In this document: piece by piece, positions 37,861 through 48,987 of the stretch
Position numbering within the stretch: the stretch's first letter is position 1
Layout of the letters: every line of letters begins with the position of its first letter
Assembly (NCBI GenBank): GCA_041398785.1
Contig: JAWKUA010000002.1
Coordinates: forward strand, 437,951-501,950
DNA length: 64,000 nt
Direction of reading: 5' to 3'
DNA from: Planctomycetaceae bacterium
GTDB taxonomy: Bacteria; Planctomycetota; Planctomycetia; Planctomycetales; Planctomycetaceae
The notes under the pieces: generated by a model
Told to the model about the DNA's origin: nothing
What the model saw: the letters and a program-made list of their open reading frames with translations, nothing else
Database searches by the model: none
Program-made: the position numbers and the translations under genes

Positions 37861-39375
37861 ATGCAGCCGCGTTCGGACGAAATAACCGGTCGTCATCTGC
37901 TGAATCGTCGAGGCTTTCTTGACCACTCCGCAACGGCACTCAGCGGCATGGCACTCGCGATGATGCTCGGGGAACAGGGCCTGCTGAAAGCGGACGACGG
38001 AAAGCTCGCCACCGTCAGCGGGCGTGCTCCGATTCGTCCGGATATCGATCCGGCACACCCGTTTGCTTCGCGGCAGCCGCATTTTCCGGCGGCCGCAAAG
38101 CGAGTTTTGGTGATCTTCTGTTCGGGAGCCTGCAGCCACGTCGACACATTCGACTTCAAGCCGGAACTGATTGCGCGGCACGGCCAGCCGCTGCCCGGCG
38201 CAGACAGCCTGATCACGTTTCAGGGAGAGCAGGGCAATGTCACTCGCAGCCCGTGGTCGTTTCAGCCGCGGGGTGAATGCGGAAAGATGATTTCGGATCT
38301 GGTGCCGCACCTGGGTTCACTGGCCGACGACATTTGCTTTCTGCATTCTCTGAAGGGAAAGACAAACACGCACGGGCCGGGCGAAAACTATATGTCCACC
38401 GGCTTCACGCTCGACGGCTTTCCCAGCATCGGCGCCTGGTCGACGTATGCCCTCGGCACGGAAAACGAAAATCTTCCCGCGTACGTGGCGATTCCGGATC
38501 CGCGCGGGACACCGCAGAATTCGGTCAACAACTGGGGACCGGGATTCCTGCCGGCCGCGTTTCAGGGCACCGACTTCAATACGTCGCTGCCCATCCGCAA
38601 CCTCGCGCGGCCAGATTCCGTTTCGGAAGCAACGGACACCGGAACCCGTGATTTCCTGAAACGCCTGAACGATCGGCACCTGGAACGATTTCCCGGCGAC
38701 ACCGAACTTGCCGCACGGATTTCCAGCTACGAACTCGCGGCACGGATGCAGCTTAGCATTCCGGAAATCCGCGATCTGTCGACCGAATCCGCGTCGACGC
38801 TGGCGATGTACGGCGCCGACGATACCGAGAACTCACTCAAGGCGGCGTTCGCAAAAAACTGCATTCTCGCACGGCGACTGCTGGAACGGGGCGTTCGCTT
38901 CGTTCAGCTCTTCAACGGCGCCTATCAGACCGGCGGTGAAGGAGTCAGCAACTGGGACGGACACAAGGTCATTGAACAGCAATACAGCATTCACGGCCCG
39001 GTGCTGGATCAGCCCGCGGCAGCTTTGGTCCGCGATCTTCAGCAGCGAGGCCTGTTGAAAGATACGCTGGTCGTCTGGTGTACGGAATTCGGCCGGATGC
39101 CCACGTTTCAGAAGGGTGCCAGCGGGCGCGATCACAATCCGGAAGGGTTCACCTGCTGGCTGGCGGGCGCCGGCGTGAAGACTCCGTTCAGTTACGGAGC
39201 GACCGACGACTTCGGATACAAAGCCGTCGACAATATCGTCACGGTTCATGACTTCCATGCCACGATTCTGCACCTGCTGGGACTCGACCACGAGCGTCTG
39301 ACGTTCTACTACAACGGCCTCGAACGACGCCTGACCGACGTCGAAGGCAATGCCGTGAAGGACATCCTGCTGTAG
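37861..39375 (+). CDS. DUF1501 exported protein (sulfatase-like fold), Tat signal
   Basis: A 504-residue protein. ATG 37861 is preferred, with GAGG at 37851-37854; a GTG at 37858 is in frame. The N-terminus has a twin-arginine signal, NRRGFLDHSATALSGMALAM. The DUF1501 domain follows with KRVLVIFCSGACSHVDTFDFKPEL, GPGENYMSTGFTLDGFPSIGAW, DTLVVWCTEFGRMPTF and the C-terminal VHDFHATILHLLGLDHERLTF. These are the metal-binding-like motifs shared with the alkaline phosphatase/sulfatase superfamily. Tat export implies folding with cofactor before secretion. It forms a cassette with the PSD1 protein just upstream; the pair is very widespread in Planctomycetes, with unknown substrate. Confidence 0.9.
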   Translation: MQPRSDEITGRHLLNRRGFLDHSATALSGMALAMMLGEQGLLKADDGKLATVSGRAPIRPDIDPAHPFASRQPHFPAAAKRVLVIFCSGACSHVDTFDFKPELIARHGQPLPGADSLITFQGEQGNVTRSPWSFQPRGECGKMISDLVPHLGSLADDICFLHSLKGKTNTHGPGENYMSTGFTLDGFPSIGAWSTYALGTENENLPAYVAIPDPRGTPQNSVNNWGPGFLPAAFQGTDFNTSLPIRNLARPDSVSEATDTGTRDFLKRLNDRHLERFPGDTELAARISSYELAARMQLSIPEIRDLSTESASTLAMYGADDTENSLKAAFAKNCILARRLLERGVRFVQLFNGAYQTGGEGVSNWDGHKVIEQQYSIHGPVLDQPAAALVRDLQQRGLLKDTLVVWCTEFGRMPTFQKGASGRDHNPEGFTCWLAGAGVKTPFSYGATDDFGYKAVDNIVTVHDFHATILHLLGLDHERLTFYYNGLERRLTDVEGNAVKDILL

Positions 39376-39585
39376 AGGCTGGCTCATTGCGTCACCCCGG
39401 GAGCCCAGGACCTTGACGGCAGAATTGCAAACTGCCTGTCCCCTTTCATTCGGCACGCTTGTAAGAGGACACGCACCGAAAGGAAGATCGCCGGACGTCT
39501 GTTGTCGTGGCAATTTGCGCCCGAAGCCAGCCCCGTTTCCGCAGTCTCATTGAACAGCCCGAGCTATTGGCGTCTGCCGCACGCC

Positions 39586-41814
39586 TTACGCCCTGCGGGA
39601 CAGGCGAATTCGTTTTCGTGCGGCGTCGACCTCCAGCACCGTGACCGTGACGATGTCACCCACCGAGACCACTTTCGCCGGATCGCTGATGAAGTGATTG
39701 GCCAGTTGAGAGATGTGAACCAGGCCGTCCTGGTGGACTCCGATGTCGACGAAGGCTCCGAAGTGAGTCACGTTGGTCACAACACCTTCCAGCTTCATGC
39801 CTTCACTCAGATCGCTGATTTCGTGGATCCCTTCCGCGAATTGAGCGGCGCGGAATTCGGCTCGCGGGTCGCGGCCGGGTTTTGCGAGTTCGGCCAGAAT
39901 GTCGCGGATCGTGAAGTCACCGGCGGACGAATCAACGAAGTCCTCCGGTCGCAGCTTTGACACCACAGCTGCGTTACCGACCAGATCTCTTGTCGACATC
40001 TGCAGCGCGGCGGCGATGCGGTCGACCGCGGGATAGCTTTCCGGATGAACGGCGGAGTTGTCCAGCGGCTGCCGTCCGTCGCGAATTCTGAGGAATCCCG
40101 CGCATTGCAGAAACGACTTTGCGCCCAATTTCGGAACGTTCAACAGGTCCTCCCGGCTGTCGAAGCGGCCGCAGGAATCGCGGTATTCCACAATTCGTTT
40201 GGCCAGTGCAGGCCCGATTCCGGCCACGAAGGACAACAGCGACGGACTGGCCGTGTTGACGTCGACACCGACCGCGTTGACGCACGATTCAACTTCGCGG
40301 TTCAGCGCCTTCTGCAACTGAGTCTGATTGACATCGTGCTGGTACTGGCCAACTCCAATGGCCTTCGGATCGATCTTGACGAGTTCGGCCAGAGGGTCCT
40401 GCAGGCGGTGAGCGATGCTGATTGCGCCGCGAACGGTGACATCCAGATCGGGGTATTCGGCGACGGCAAGCTCGCTGGCCGAGTACACGGAGGCTCCGGC
40501 TTCGCTGACAACAACTTTCGTCACCTGCAGATCGTGCTGACGAATCAGTGCGGTGACAAAGGCGTCAGTTTCCCGCGACGCGGTACCGTTTCCGATCGCA
40601 ATCAGTTTGATGTTGTGCTGCGTGATCAGGTCCAGCAGAGTCTGCCCGGCACCGGCAACATCGTTCCGCGGCGGAGTCGGATAAACCGTTGTGCCGGTGA
40701 GATACTTTCCTGTGTCGTCCACGACCGCAACTTTGCAGCCGGTGCGAAAACCGGGATCCAGTCCCATGGTCACTCGCGGCCCGGCGGGAGCGGCCAGCAG
40801 AAGTTCGCGGATATTTCTGGCAAACACGCGAATGGCGTCGTCGTCGGACTTTTCCTTCAGGTTCTGCATGACAGCGGATTCGGCCGCGGGCAGCAGCAGC
40901 CGCCGGTAGCAGTCTTCGACAGTGTCGACGAGAGCCCGGACAAACTCGAAATTGAGGTTGCGGATCAGGCGCTGCCGCAATTTGTCGAGCACAAAGTCGT
41001 CGTCGATCGCGAGACTGGTTCGCAGAACGCCTTCCGCTTCACCGCGTTTCATGGCAAGAAACCGATGCGACGGAATTCTGTCGATGCGTTCGGTGTGATT
41101 GAAGTAGACGTCGAACTTGCCGACGGCGGCGCTGCGCTGTTCGCCCGCTTCGAGCGAGGAAGTACCAGCGCCGGTTGAAGCCGATCGCTTTCCGCGTTTG
41201 GCTCTCGAAACGATCTCGCCGCGTTCGGCTCGCTGCAGCATCCAGGCTCGCAGGTCGGCGTCTTCGGACCACGTTTCAGCCACAATATCGCAGGCTCCGG
41301 CGAGTGCGGCCGCCGTGTCGGGAACGTCGCGTGACGGATCGACGAAGCGCTGCAGGAACGAGTCCGCAGGCTGTTGCAGTCGCTGCTGCCGCAGCAGGAC
41401 GTCCGCCAGCGGCTGAAGTCCTCGTTCGCGGGCGATGGATGCCCGCGTCCGGCGTTTGGGTTTGTAAGGCAGGTACAGGTCTTCCAGCCGCTGCCGCTGG
41501 TCACAGTCGAGAATCTGCCGCATCAGTGAATCGGTGAGCTGCCCCTGTTCGTCGATTGATCGCAGAACCGTCGCCTTTCGATCAGCCAGTTCACGCGCTT
41601 TGGTGACAGCGTCATCGATCACTCGCAACGCGACTTCGTCGAGCCCGCGAGTGGCCTCCTTCCGATAACGGGCGATGAACGGGATGGTATTGCCGTCGGC
41701 CAGCAGTTCGATCGCCCTGACAACCTGATGAGCAGAAACGCTTAGCTGCGCGGCAATGTTTGACGCGACGGTGGTGAGTTCGAAGACGTCGTCTTTGGAG
41801 GGTGTCGACGACAT
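39586..41814 (-). CDS. tex: Tex family transcription accessory / S1 RNA-binding protein
   Basis: A 742-residue cytoplasmic nucleic acid-binding protein of the Tex/Spt6 family, implicated in transcription elongation or RNA handling. The N-terminal helical region has LADGNTIPFIARYRKEATRGLDE and LPYKPKRRTRASIARERGLQPLAD. A YqgF/RNase H-like domain follows (VTMGLDPGFRTGCKVAVVDDTG). The helix-hairpin-helix region contains GVDVNTASPSLLSFVAGIGPALAKRIVEYR and FDSREDLLNVPKLGAKSFLQCAGFLRI. A C-terminal S1 domain (GMKLEGVVTNVTHFGAFVDIGVHQDGLVHISQLA) ends the protein. Length and order are typical. The gene sits between two secreted cassettes and has its own promoter region. Confidence 0.95.
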   Translation of the reverse strand: MSSTPSKDDVFELTTVASNIAAQLSVSAHQVVRAIELLADGNTIPFIARYRKEATRGLDEVALRVIDDAVTKARELADRKATVLRSIDEQGQLTDSLMRQILDCDQRQRLEDLYLPYKPKRRTRASIARERGLQPLADVLLRQQRLQQPADSFLQRFVDPSRDVPDTAAALAGACDIVAETWSEDADLRAWMLQRAERGEIVSRAKRGKRSASTGAGTSSLEAGEQRSAAVGKFDVYFNHTERIDRIPSHRFLAMKRGEAEGVLRTSLAIDDDFVLDKLRQRLIRNLNFEFVRALVDTVEDCYRRLLLPAAESAVMQNLKEKSDDDAIRVFARNIRELLLAAPAGPRVTMGLDPGFRTGCKVAVVDDTGKYLTGTTVYPTPPRNDVAGAGQTLLDLITQHNIKLIAIGNGTASRETDAFVTALIRQHDLQVTKVVVSEAGASVYSASELAVAEYPDLDVTVRGAISIAHRLQDPLAELVKIDPKAIGVGQYQHDVNQTQLQKALNREVESCVNAVGVDVNTASPSLLSFVAGIGPALAKRIVEYRDSCGRFDSREDLLNVPKLGAKSFLQCAGFLRIRDGRQPLDNSAVHPESYPAVDRIAAALQMSTRDLVGNAAVVSKLRPEDFVDSSAGDFTIRDILAELAKPGRDPRAEFRAAQFAEGIHEISDLSEGMKLEGVVTNVTHFGAFVDIGVHQDGLVHISQLANHFISDPAKVVSVGDIVTVTVLEVDAARKRIRLSRRA

Positions 41815-41978
41815 GTCGGTTCCGTTGGTAACTCACGACGGTAGACAGAAAAGCGCACTCTAACGCACCGATGGCCGATATGCAGAGGGCCGCGCAGAAA
41901 CACAATTTGCAAAACTCCGGTTTCCGCCGCGCCTCCGCGTTCTCTGTGATCAAGTCACGCCGGCGTGCGCGGACCGGT

Positions 41979-41996
41979 TTCCCGCCTGCGCGGGAA
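41979..41996. repeat. Intergenic palindrome between tex and DUF1501
   Basis: TTCCCGC (41979-41985) pairs perfectly with GCGGGAA (41990-41996) around CTGC. It lies in the 214-base gap upstream of tex and downstream of the DUF1501 gene (both leftward). The surrounding phrase (CGCCTGCGCGGGAATGACGG) resembles dispersed intergenic palindromes found in many bacterial genomes. It may terminate the leftward DUF1501 transcript, although no T-run is adjacent. Confidence 0.5.
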
Positions 41997-42028
41997 TGAC
42001 GGGGAGATTGTCGCGGATTCGTCCGCGG

Positions 42029-43465
<1,437 letters not shown>

Positions 43466-43523
43466 TGAAACACTTTCCGAGTTGTCTCACACGACAAGAA
43501 CCAGCAACAACCTCACCACGTCA

Positions 43524-46500
43524 TTATCTTCTCATCATACAGCCATCGTACGCGAACAGCGTATTGGCCACGCTGGTCCACGCGGCGAGAGCCACACTGT
43601 CTTCGGACTGCGCGACGGCTTCACCGACGGCCAGGTACGCTTTCGCGGCATCCTGATTGTCCGCGAAGTGTCGTTGCTGCTGTTCGAACAAAGCGAGCAG
43701 TGAGTCGCGTTCGGTATCGTCCGGATGCCGTGCCGTCAGCCGTCGGAACATGTCGTCGACGATCGCGGCTTCATCGTTTCCGTGCTGCCGGATCAGCCGA
43801 TCGGCAAGTATTCGTGCGGCCTCAATGAACTGCGGACTGTTGATGACAACCAGCGACTGCAGCGGCGACGACGTCCGTTCTCGGCGCATCCGGCAGACTT
43901 CCCGTTTGGCCGCATCCAGCGTCGTCATCATCGGCGCGGGAGCGGTCTGCTTCCAATAGGTATACAGGCTGCGGCGATGCAAGCCAGCGCCGGTATCCGG
44001 CGTTGACGGCTTGAAGGCCGCTTCCAGCTCATAGGGTTTCGCCGGTGGACCGCCGATCTGGTTGTGTAGCAGCCCGCTGACGGCCAGCGCGTTGTCGCGC
44101 AGCATTTCGGCGGGAAGGCGGTACACGGGTGCTCGTGAAAGCCACAGGTTGTCGGGGTCGATACGGCGGTTTTCGGCAGTTGCGGCGCTGGACTGTCGAT
44201 AGGTCGACGACATCATGATCTGCTTCAACAGCCGCTTGACGTCCCAGCCGTTCTCGCGGAAATCAGCGGCCAGCCAGTCGAGCAGCAGCGGATGCGTCGG
44301 GTTGGCTCCCTGGCTGCCGAAGTCCTCCGGAGTGCGAACCAGTCCATTTCCGAAACACAGTTGCCAGTAGCGATTCACGGCAACTCGCGCGGTAAGCGGA
44401 TGCTGCGGCGACGTCAGCCACCTTGCGAAACCCAGGCGGTTGTTCGGTGCTCCGCCGGGCAGCGGAGGCAGCGACGCGGGCACATTTGCGGTGACGGGTT
44501 CTCCATGAGCGTCATAGGCTCCGCGAGTCAGCAGGAATGCCGGCCGCGGTTCAGGAAGTTCCCGCATCACCATGATTTCTTCGAACGAATCCTGCAGCCG
44601 GCACAGCGCTTCGCGGCGGGACTGAAGTTCCGCACGCAGTTCGTCCGGACGATGGATCTGTGAATCGGCTGCGCTGTTGCCTGCTGGTTCCCCGGGCGCT
44701 GAAGCCAGGCCGTCATACAGAGTCGCCAGTTCGGCTTTCGTGAGTTCTCGATCGAAGACGCGGAAATCGTCAACCATCCCTCCGGCGAGACCCATGTCGC
44801 GGAAGCGTTCTCCGATCGTGATTGTGTCACCGCCTCCGCCGGTGATGTTCTTGTAAAGGTTGTCTCGCACAACCTGAATCGGGGCGGGCTCGCCGTTGAC
44901 CCACAGATGCAGACCATTGGCTCGGCTGGAACCGTCCCACGTCATTGAAACGTGAGTCCAGGTGTTCAGTGGCAGCTTGTCGGCGGCCTGCACCCGGATC
45001 GCATTGCCGGGGTAAAAGTGAATGAGTGCCGCACTCAGACGACCGCCTTCAATCAGCAGCTCGTATCCTCGACTGCCGGCGTCGGTCCATGCCCGGGAAC
45101 GATGAAACACGACGGCTCGTTCGTAATCCTTCGGAACATTCAGCCACAGCGAAACGGAGAACGGCTGCCAACGCGGGAAGTTGCCGACGCCGGTATCGAT
45201 GCCGTGGTCGCCGGTCAGCTTCACGACTTTTCCACCGCGAGCAGCGTCCGTCACGGACTTGTTCTCACCGACGGCCCCGTCTTCGAAATCCAGATGAGCA
45301 AGCTGGTTGGGGAGCGATGCCGCGATGGCGTGTCCTCCGGTGTGGTTGTCACCTTCGCCCGTCGACGAAGGCACCGACCGGAGATAGTCCACCAGCCTGC
45401 GTTCCGCTTCTTCGACGGCCGCCGTCGCTTCCGCGAGATGCCGTTCCTGCTCGTCCGTTGTCAGCCGCAGCGTTGGAGTCGGGATCGCGTCGGTGAAGTA
45501 CGAATACAACCCGGCCTCATCGATGTTGTTGAAGTAGGAGAACAGTTGATAGTACTCGCGCTGCGTGATCGGGTCGTACTTGTGATCGTGGCAGCGGCAG
45601 CATTCCATTGTCAGCCCGAGAAAGGCCGTACCGACTGTCTGAGTCCGATCGGCCACGTATTCGACGCGAAACTCTTCCGGCACGCTGCCGCCTTCGACCT
45701 TTTGACCGTGCAGGCGGTTGAAGGTGGTTGCCAGGATCTGTTCCTTTGTTGGATTCGGCAGCAGGTCACCGGCCAGTTGTTCGGTGATGAAGTCGTCGAA
45801 CGGCAGGTTGCGATTGAATGCGCCGATCACCCAGTCTCGCCACGGCCAGACAAAGCGGTCGCGGTCCACCTGATAGCCATAGGTGTCGCTGTACCGGGCG
45901 ACGTCCAGCCATTCGGTCGCCATGCGTTCTCCGTAGGAGTCCGACGCAAGCAGACGGTCGATGACACGTTCGTACGCGTTGTCGGAATCGTCGGCCAGAA
46001 AGGCATCGATCTCCTCGATGGTCGGCGGCAGCCCCGTCAGGTCGAATGTTGCTCGCCGAATGATCGCCTCGCGCGCCGCCGGATCATTGGGCGACAACCC
46101 GGCCTGATCGCAGCGGGCAGCGATGAAAAAATCGATTGGATTCGAACACCATGCCGGGTTCTTAACAACCGGAATCTGTGGAGCGACGATCGGGCTGAAC
46201 GACCAGTGCTGCGACAGCTTCGCTCCTTCCCGGACCCAGCGAGCAATCAGTTCCTTTTCGTCCGCGGAAAGTGACAGTTTCGACCCCGAGGGCGGCATCA
46301 TGTCGTCGGCATCGTTCGACATGATCCGCTGCACAAGCCGACTACTCGCGACGTTTCCGGGCACAACTGCGCGGGCATCGGGGTCGGATTCCAGCGGGGC
46401 GACGATGCCCTCCGGAAGATCCAGCCGCAGGCCCGCCTGGCGGTTTTCGGTGTCAGGACCGTGGCACACAAAGCATCGGTCGGAAAGCAACGGCTTGATC

Positions 46501-46628
46501 TGGGAGGCGTAGTCGACCGGCTCGTCGGCCGCCGAACCGGCCAATGGACGCATCAGCAATCCCGTCAAGACGACGACGGTATGCCACGACGGGAAGCGAT
46601 TCGAGATCCGGAAAGGGAAGTGACGCAT
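43524..46628 (-). CDS. Planctomycete cytochrome c / PSD1 protein with LamG-like insert
   Basis: A 1034-residue exported protein with signal-like segment VVVLTGLLMRPLAGSAA. The PSCyt1 domain has QIKPLLSDRCFVCHGPDTENRQ, and DUF1549/PSCyt2 has FLGLTMECCRCHDHKYDPIT; both carry CxxCH. After a charged coiled segment (ATAAVEEAERRLVDYLR) comes a concanavalin/LamG-like domain at about residues 440-650, marked by FSVSLWLNVPKDYERAVVFHRS, NTWTHVSMTWDGSSRANGLHLWVNG and GMVDDFRVFDRELTKAELATLYDG. The C-terminal PSD1/DUF1553 region has RVAVNRYWQLCFGNGLVRTPEDFG and PLQSLVVINSPQFIEAARIL. The LamG insert suggests polysaccharide binding. Start ATG 46628 heads the leftward cassette. Confidence 0.9.
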   Translation of the reverse strand: MRHFPFRISNRFPSWHTVVVLTGLLMRPLAGSAADEPVDYASQIKPLLSDRCFVCHGPDTENRQAGLRLDLPEGIVAPLESDPDARAVVPGNVASSRLVQRIMSNDADDMMPPSGSKLSLSADEKELIARWVREGAKLSQHWSFSPIVAPQIPVVKNPAWCSNPIDFFIAARCDQAGLSPNDPAAREAIIRRATFDLTGLPPTIEEIDAFLADDSDNAYERVIDRLLASDSYGERMATEWLDVARYSDTYGYQVDRDRFVWPWRDWVIGAFNRNLPFDDFITEQLAGDLLPNPTKEQILATTFNRLHGQKVEGGSVPEEFRVEYVADRTQTVGTAFLGLTMECCRCHDHKYDPITQREYYQLFSYFNNIDEAGLYSYFTDAIPTPTLRLTTDEQERHLAEATAAVEEAERRLVDYLRSVPSSTGEGDNHTGGHAIAASLPNQLAHLDFEDGAVGENKSVTDAARGGKVVKLTGDHGIDTGVGNFPRWQPFSVSLWLNVPKDYERAVVFHRSRAWTDAGSRGYELLIEGGRLSAALIHFYPGNAIRVQAADKLPLNTWTHVSMTWDGSSRANGLHLWVNGEPAPIQVVRDNLYKNITGGGGDTITIGERFRDMGLAGGMVDDFRVFDRELTKAELATLYDGLASAPGEPAGNSAADSQIHRPDELRAELQSRREALCRLQDSFEEIMVMRELPEPRPAFLLTRGAYDAHGEPVTANVPASLPPLPGGAPNNRLGFARWLTSPQHPLTARVAVNRYWQLCFGNGLVRTPEDFGSQGANPTHPLLLDWLAADFRENGWDVKRLLKQIMMSSTYRQSSAATAENRRIDPDNLWLSRAPVYRLPAEMLRDNALAVSGLLHNQIGGPPAKPYELEAAFKPSTPDTGAGLHRRSLYTYWKQTAPAPMMTTLDAAKREVCRMRRERTSSPLQSLVVINSPQFIEAARILADRLIRQHGNDEAAIVDDMFRRLTARHPDDTERDSLLALFEQQQRHFADNQDAAKAYLAVGEAVAQSEDSVALAAWTSVANTLFAYDGCMMRR

Positions 46629-46670
46629 AGCGAGTTCCCGGCGGCTGGGAAGGCGGGCAGGAGAGAGCGG

Positions 46671-46892
46671 ATGTTGATGCCGTTCTATTCAGAAATCCTA
46701 CCAGTTCGGCCAGGCGATCGCATCAGTTTCGCAGTCGCAGGAATGGATGAACCGGCGCAGATGGCGTTCGACGGTTATCCGACCGCCGGACGGCTGGTCG
46801 TCAGCGACGAATCACTGCCGTCCGCGTCTGCAACCTTGCACAGGAAGTCCGGGACGTACAGGAAATCCCGGGACGGCAGGCGTCACCCGTAG
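46671..46892 (+). CDS. Possible small hypothetical protein (73 aa)
   Basis: An ATG at 46671 is preceded by AGGAGA at 46659-46664 with a 6-base spacer, the best Shine-Dalgarno match in this gap. The frame runs 73 residues (MLMPFYSEILPVRPGDRISF at the start) to a TAG. The first 50 residues look plausible for a folded domain; the end is Arg/Lys-rich (HRKSGTYRKSRDGRRHP). No family was recognised. It is divergent from the PSD1 gene. A chance ORF in GC-rich DNA remains quite possible. Confidence 0.3.
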   Translation: MLMPFYSEILPVRPGDRISFAVAGMDEPAQMAFDGYPTAGRLVVSDESLPSASATLHRKSGTYRKSRDGRRHP

Positions 46893-46953
46893 CGGACGTA
46901 TCGGATTTCGTTTACGGAATGCGAGCATCTTCCGTTCCGGCGATACGTTGTCT

Positions 46954-46982
46954 TTGACCGGTCTGCAGCAGATTCCTAGAAT
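46954..46982 (+). promoter_or_regulatory. Sigma-70-type promoter for the 47.1 kb gene
   Basis: TTGACC (46954-46959) and TAGAAT (46977-46982) are separated by exactly 17 bases, a close match to the housekeeping consensus. Transcription would start near 46989, giving a leader of about 110 bases before ATG 47100. Confidence 0.65.
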
Positions 46983-47099
46983 CCCGCGTTTTCCCGTCTC
47001 AAAAATCTCTCCGGTACAGAGGTCTCCATCCGGGCTGCCGGCCCGTTTGCGTGAGTGCCGAACATATCGTTTTGCCAACTCTGGCACGGAGTTACGTTC

Positions 47100-47843
47100 A
47101 TGAACCAATTCAGTTCGCTGGCCCACGAATTCTACGTCAACATGCATCTCAACACGGAGATGCCTCTTCCCAACGCTCGTGAAACTTTGCTGGACTTTTT
47201 TGGACGCGTGCAGAAGTCCTATCCCACGATGCGGAACTTCTACACGCGTGAAAACGGCGACTTTGTGCTGGAAGAAGACAAGGATCAGCCGCAACACCGC
47301 TGGATTTCGATGGAATCGCGGCGAATCTGCAGCGGCTGCGTGAATCCCACGGACATGGACGCCGTGGAAGCTCAACACCGGCTGATCCTGGAACTCGTCC
47401 CGTACATGCTGACCGTAAGTCCTTTGGACTGCGAAGCTTTGGACTACATGATGGGCTTCGACTTCGCCTACCGAGGCAACCACGATGCGCTTGTTGCAAA
47501 AGCTTTGGGCACGACAGCGGCGTTCGACGGTCTGCTGGAAGTTGAGGGGGCGTCCGTCCTGAATTTTGAGCCATCGCTGACCATCGGGCTCGACGAATCC
47601 TGCCGCCTGCAGGCCAGACTGCTGATCGAAACTCGCACCAACGCCTACCATGTCCGGCGCAACGATTTTCCGGAAGACCTGATCAGCGTTTACTTTACGG
47701 TCAGACAATACGGCAGCATGGAACACGATGCGTCGTTCGCCGATCGCCTGACGCAGTTGCGAGCGAAAGCTGAGGAACTCATGGAAAAGTTCGTGATCGA
47801 GGACGTCCTGCTGCCGCTGGGCCAGGCGATTTCCGCTTCGTAG
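47100..47843 (+). CDS. Conserved hypothetical protein (247 aa)
   Basis: The ATG at 47100 follows GGAG at 47088-47091. The 247-residue protein has no signal peptide, membrane helix or known catalytic motif. It has a mixed alpha/beta composition with phrases such as MRNFYTRENGDFVLEEDKDQ, RRICSGCVNPTDMDAVEAQH and LDYMMGFDFAYRGNHDALVAKAL. The single CxxC (CSGC) lies near residue 80. It is very acidic and resembles a hypothetical protein shared among planctomycetes (from memory, unsearched). It has its own strong promoter and no operon partner, so it is probably expressed constitutively. Function unknown. Confidence 0.8.
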   Translation: MNQFSSLAHEFYVNMHLNTEMPLPNARETLLDFFGRVQKSYPTMRNFYTRENGDFVLEEDKDQPQHRWISMESRRICSGCVNPTDMDAVEAQHRLILELVPYMLTVSPLDCEALDYMMGFDFAYRGNHDALVAKALGTTAAFDGLLEVEGASVLNFEPSLTIGLDESCRLQARLLIETRTNAYHVRRNDFPEDLISVYFTVRQYGSMEHDASFADRLTQLRAKAEELMEKFVIEDVLLPLGQAISAS

Positions 47844-47942
47844 GCGGGTGAACGATTTCGCAGGCTGAATTTACAGACATCGCAGGTGCGGCGCGGTCAC
47901 GCTGAGCTGTGTAGTCAGCCGATTCCAACCGCGCCATCGGCG

Positions 47943-48686
47943 CTATTGAAACGTCGTCGGCTTTGGCTCATCAGCCATGCGAAACGAAGGAGCGTCATCC
48001 AGTTCCGACGTGATGTGCAGCATCTCCGGGGCAGGCTGAACGGTCGCGTCGCGAATCAGCCCCGCATCGTGCAGGCACACGTAGGACAGAAACACCAACA
48101 GTCCGAGTGCCAGACCGTTTGGCCACGCTTCCGGGCCAAAGAACTTCAGTGCGCTGCCGGCGGAGTTCTTGAGTTTCACGCGAACTCCATCCCACTGGAC
48201 GCTATACATTTCGTCCAGAATCAGGTGCGACAGGAACCCGATTCCCACGCCGACGCCCATCAGCAATCGCACTCGACGGTCTTCACTGTGGTAAAACAGG
48301 TAGGTCAGTTCCCCTGCGATCAGCAGCGCGGGAATGCTGTGAAACATGCCTCGATGGACGGTCAGCTTCGACAAAATCGCGGCTCCGCCATAGCGAACGC
48401 CGCCATAGAGCAGCAATGCGAACAGCATCTGTCTGTCGCCGGAAACGCCCAGAGTACTCGTGTGCTGCAGCAACAACAGCGGAGCAAAGGCCGCAGTGAC
48501 TCCGAAAAGTTCTCGAATCGGTCGTCCGGTTTCGGAATCCAGATCGGGCAGCATTCCGGCAACCCATGTCAGGATCGCGGCGATGGCGGCCTGAACGGCG
48601 GTGAAGCCAAGCAGGAAGATGGCTGCGAAGGCATATCCGATGCCCAGCATTCCGCTGACGCTGACATGTTCTCGATAGCCAGCCAA
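47943..48686 (-). CDS. YdjM-like membrane-bound metal-dependent hydrolase (DUF457)
   Basis: A polytopic inner membrane protein of the YdjM family. The start is placed at a TTG (48686) because the family N-terminus (AGYREHVSVSGMLGIGYA) begins there and AAGGA lies 10 bases upstream. The frame is open to an ATG at 48779, but that part is Arg/Gly-rich and unlike the family. Hydrophobic helices alternate with the conserved metal-ligand motifs GMLPDLDSETGRPIREL (~residues 42-58), SKLTVHRGMFHSIPAL (~107-122) and GFLSHLILDEMYSVQWDG (~150-167). The C-terminal ~40 residues are soluble. Members are predicted hydrolases, some induced by LexA in E. coli; the substrate is not known. Confidence 0.8.
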   Translation of the reverse strand: MAGYREHVSVSGMLGIGYAFAAIFLLGFTAVQAAIAAILTWVAGMLPDLDSETGRPIRELFGVTAAFAPLLLLQHTSTLGVSGDRQMLFALLLYGGVRYGGAAILSKLTVHRGMFHSIPALLIAGELTYLFYHSEDRRVRLLMGVGVGIGFLSHLILDEMYSVQWDGVRVKLKNSAGSALKFFGPEAWPNGLALGLLVFLSYVCLHDAGLIRDATVQPAPEMLHITSELDDAPSFRMADEPKPTTFQ

Positions 48687-48987
48687 GTTGACGCGATCCT
48701 TCGCGAAAATCGTAGGTTTTGGGAACGAGGCGACACCGCGTCGGCGCCCGGACACACAGCCAGGAACGGCTCTGCGCATCCTTGCCGGCTCAGGCGCTCT
48801 GACGCTCGAAAACTCCGCTGCCCGGCTGGCCTCGCACCGGGCGGTACCAATTCCAGTCGCCGGCAGTATCGTCCTGGCGAGACTCAGCTACACTCAGCGT
48901 TCTCTCACAGGAATGCGGACGGACTGCGGGAGAGTGTAATTCAGGGGCTTTCCGGCGGATAGAGCGACCGCCGGCCGGACAGAACTC

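Noticed and set aside
41815..41953. Upstream extension of tex, or a separate small minus-strand ORF ending inside tex
   Set aside because: It runs through an intergenic stretch with low-complexity phrases like those of dispersed intergenic repeats; the tex start at 41814 fits the family N-terminus.
44952..46274. 440-codon open frame antisense to the PSD1 gene
   Set aside because: It lies wholly inside a well-supported gene on the other strand and shows no domain or ribosome-binding site.
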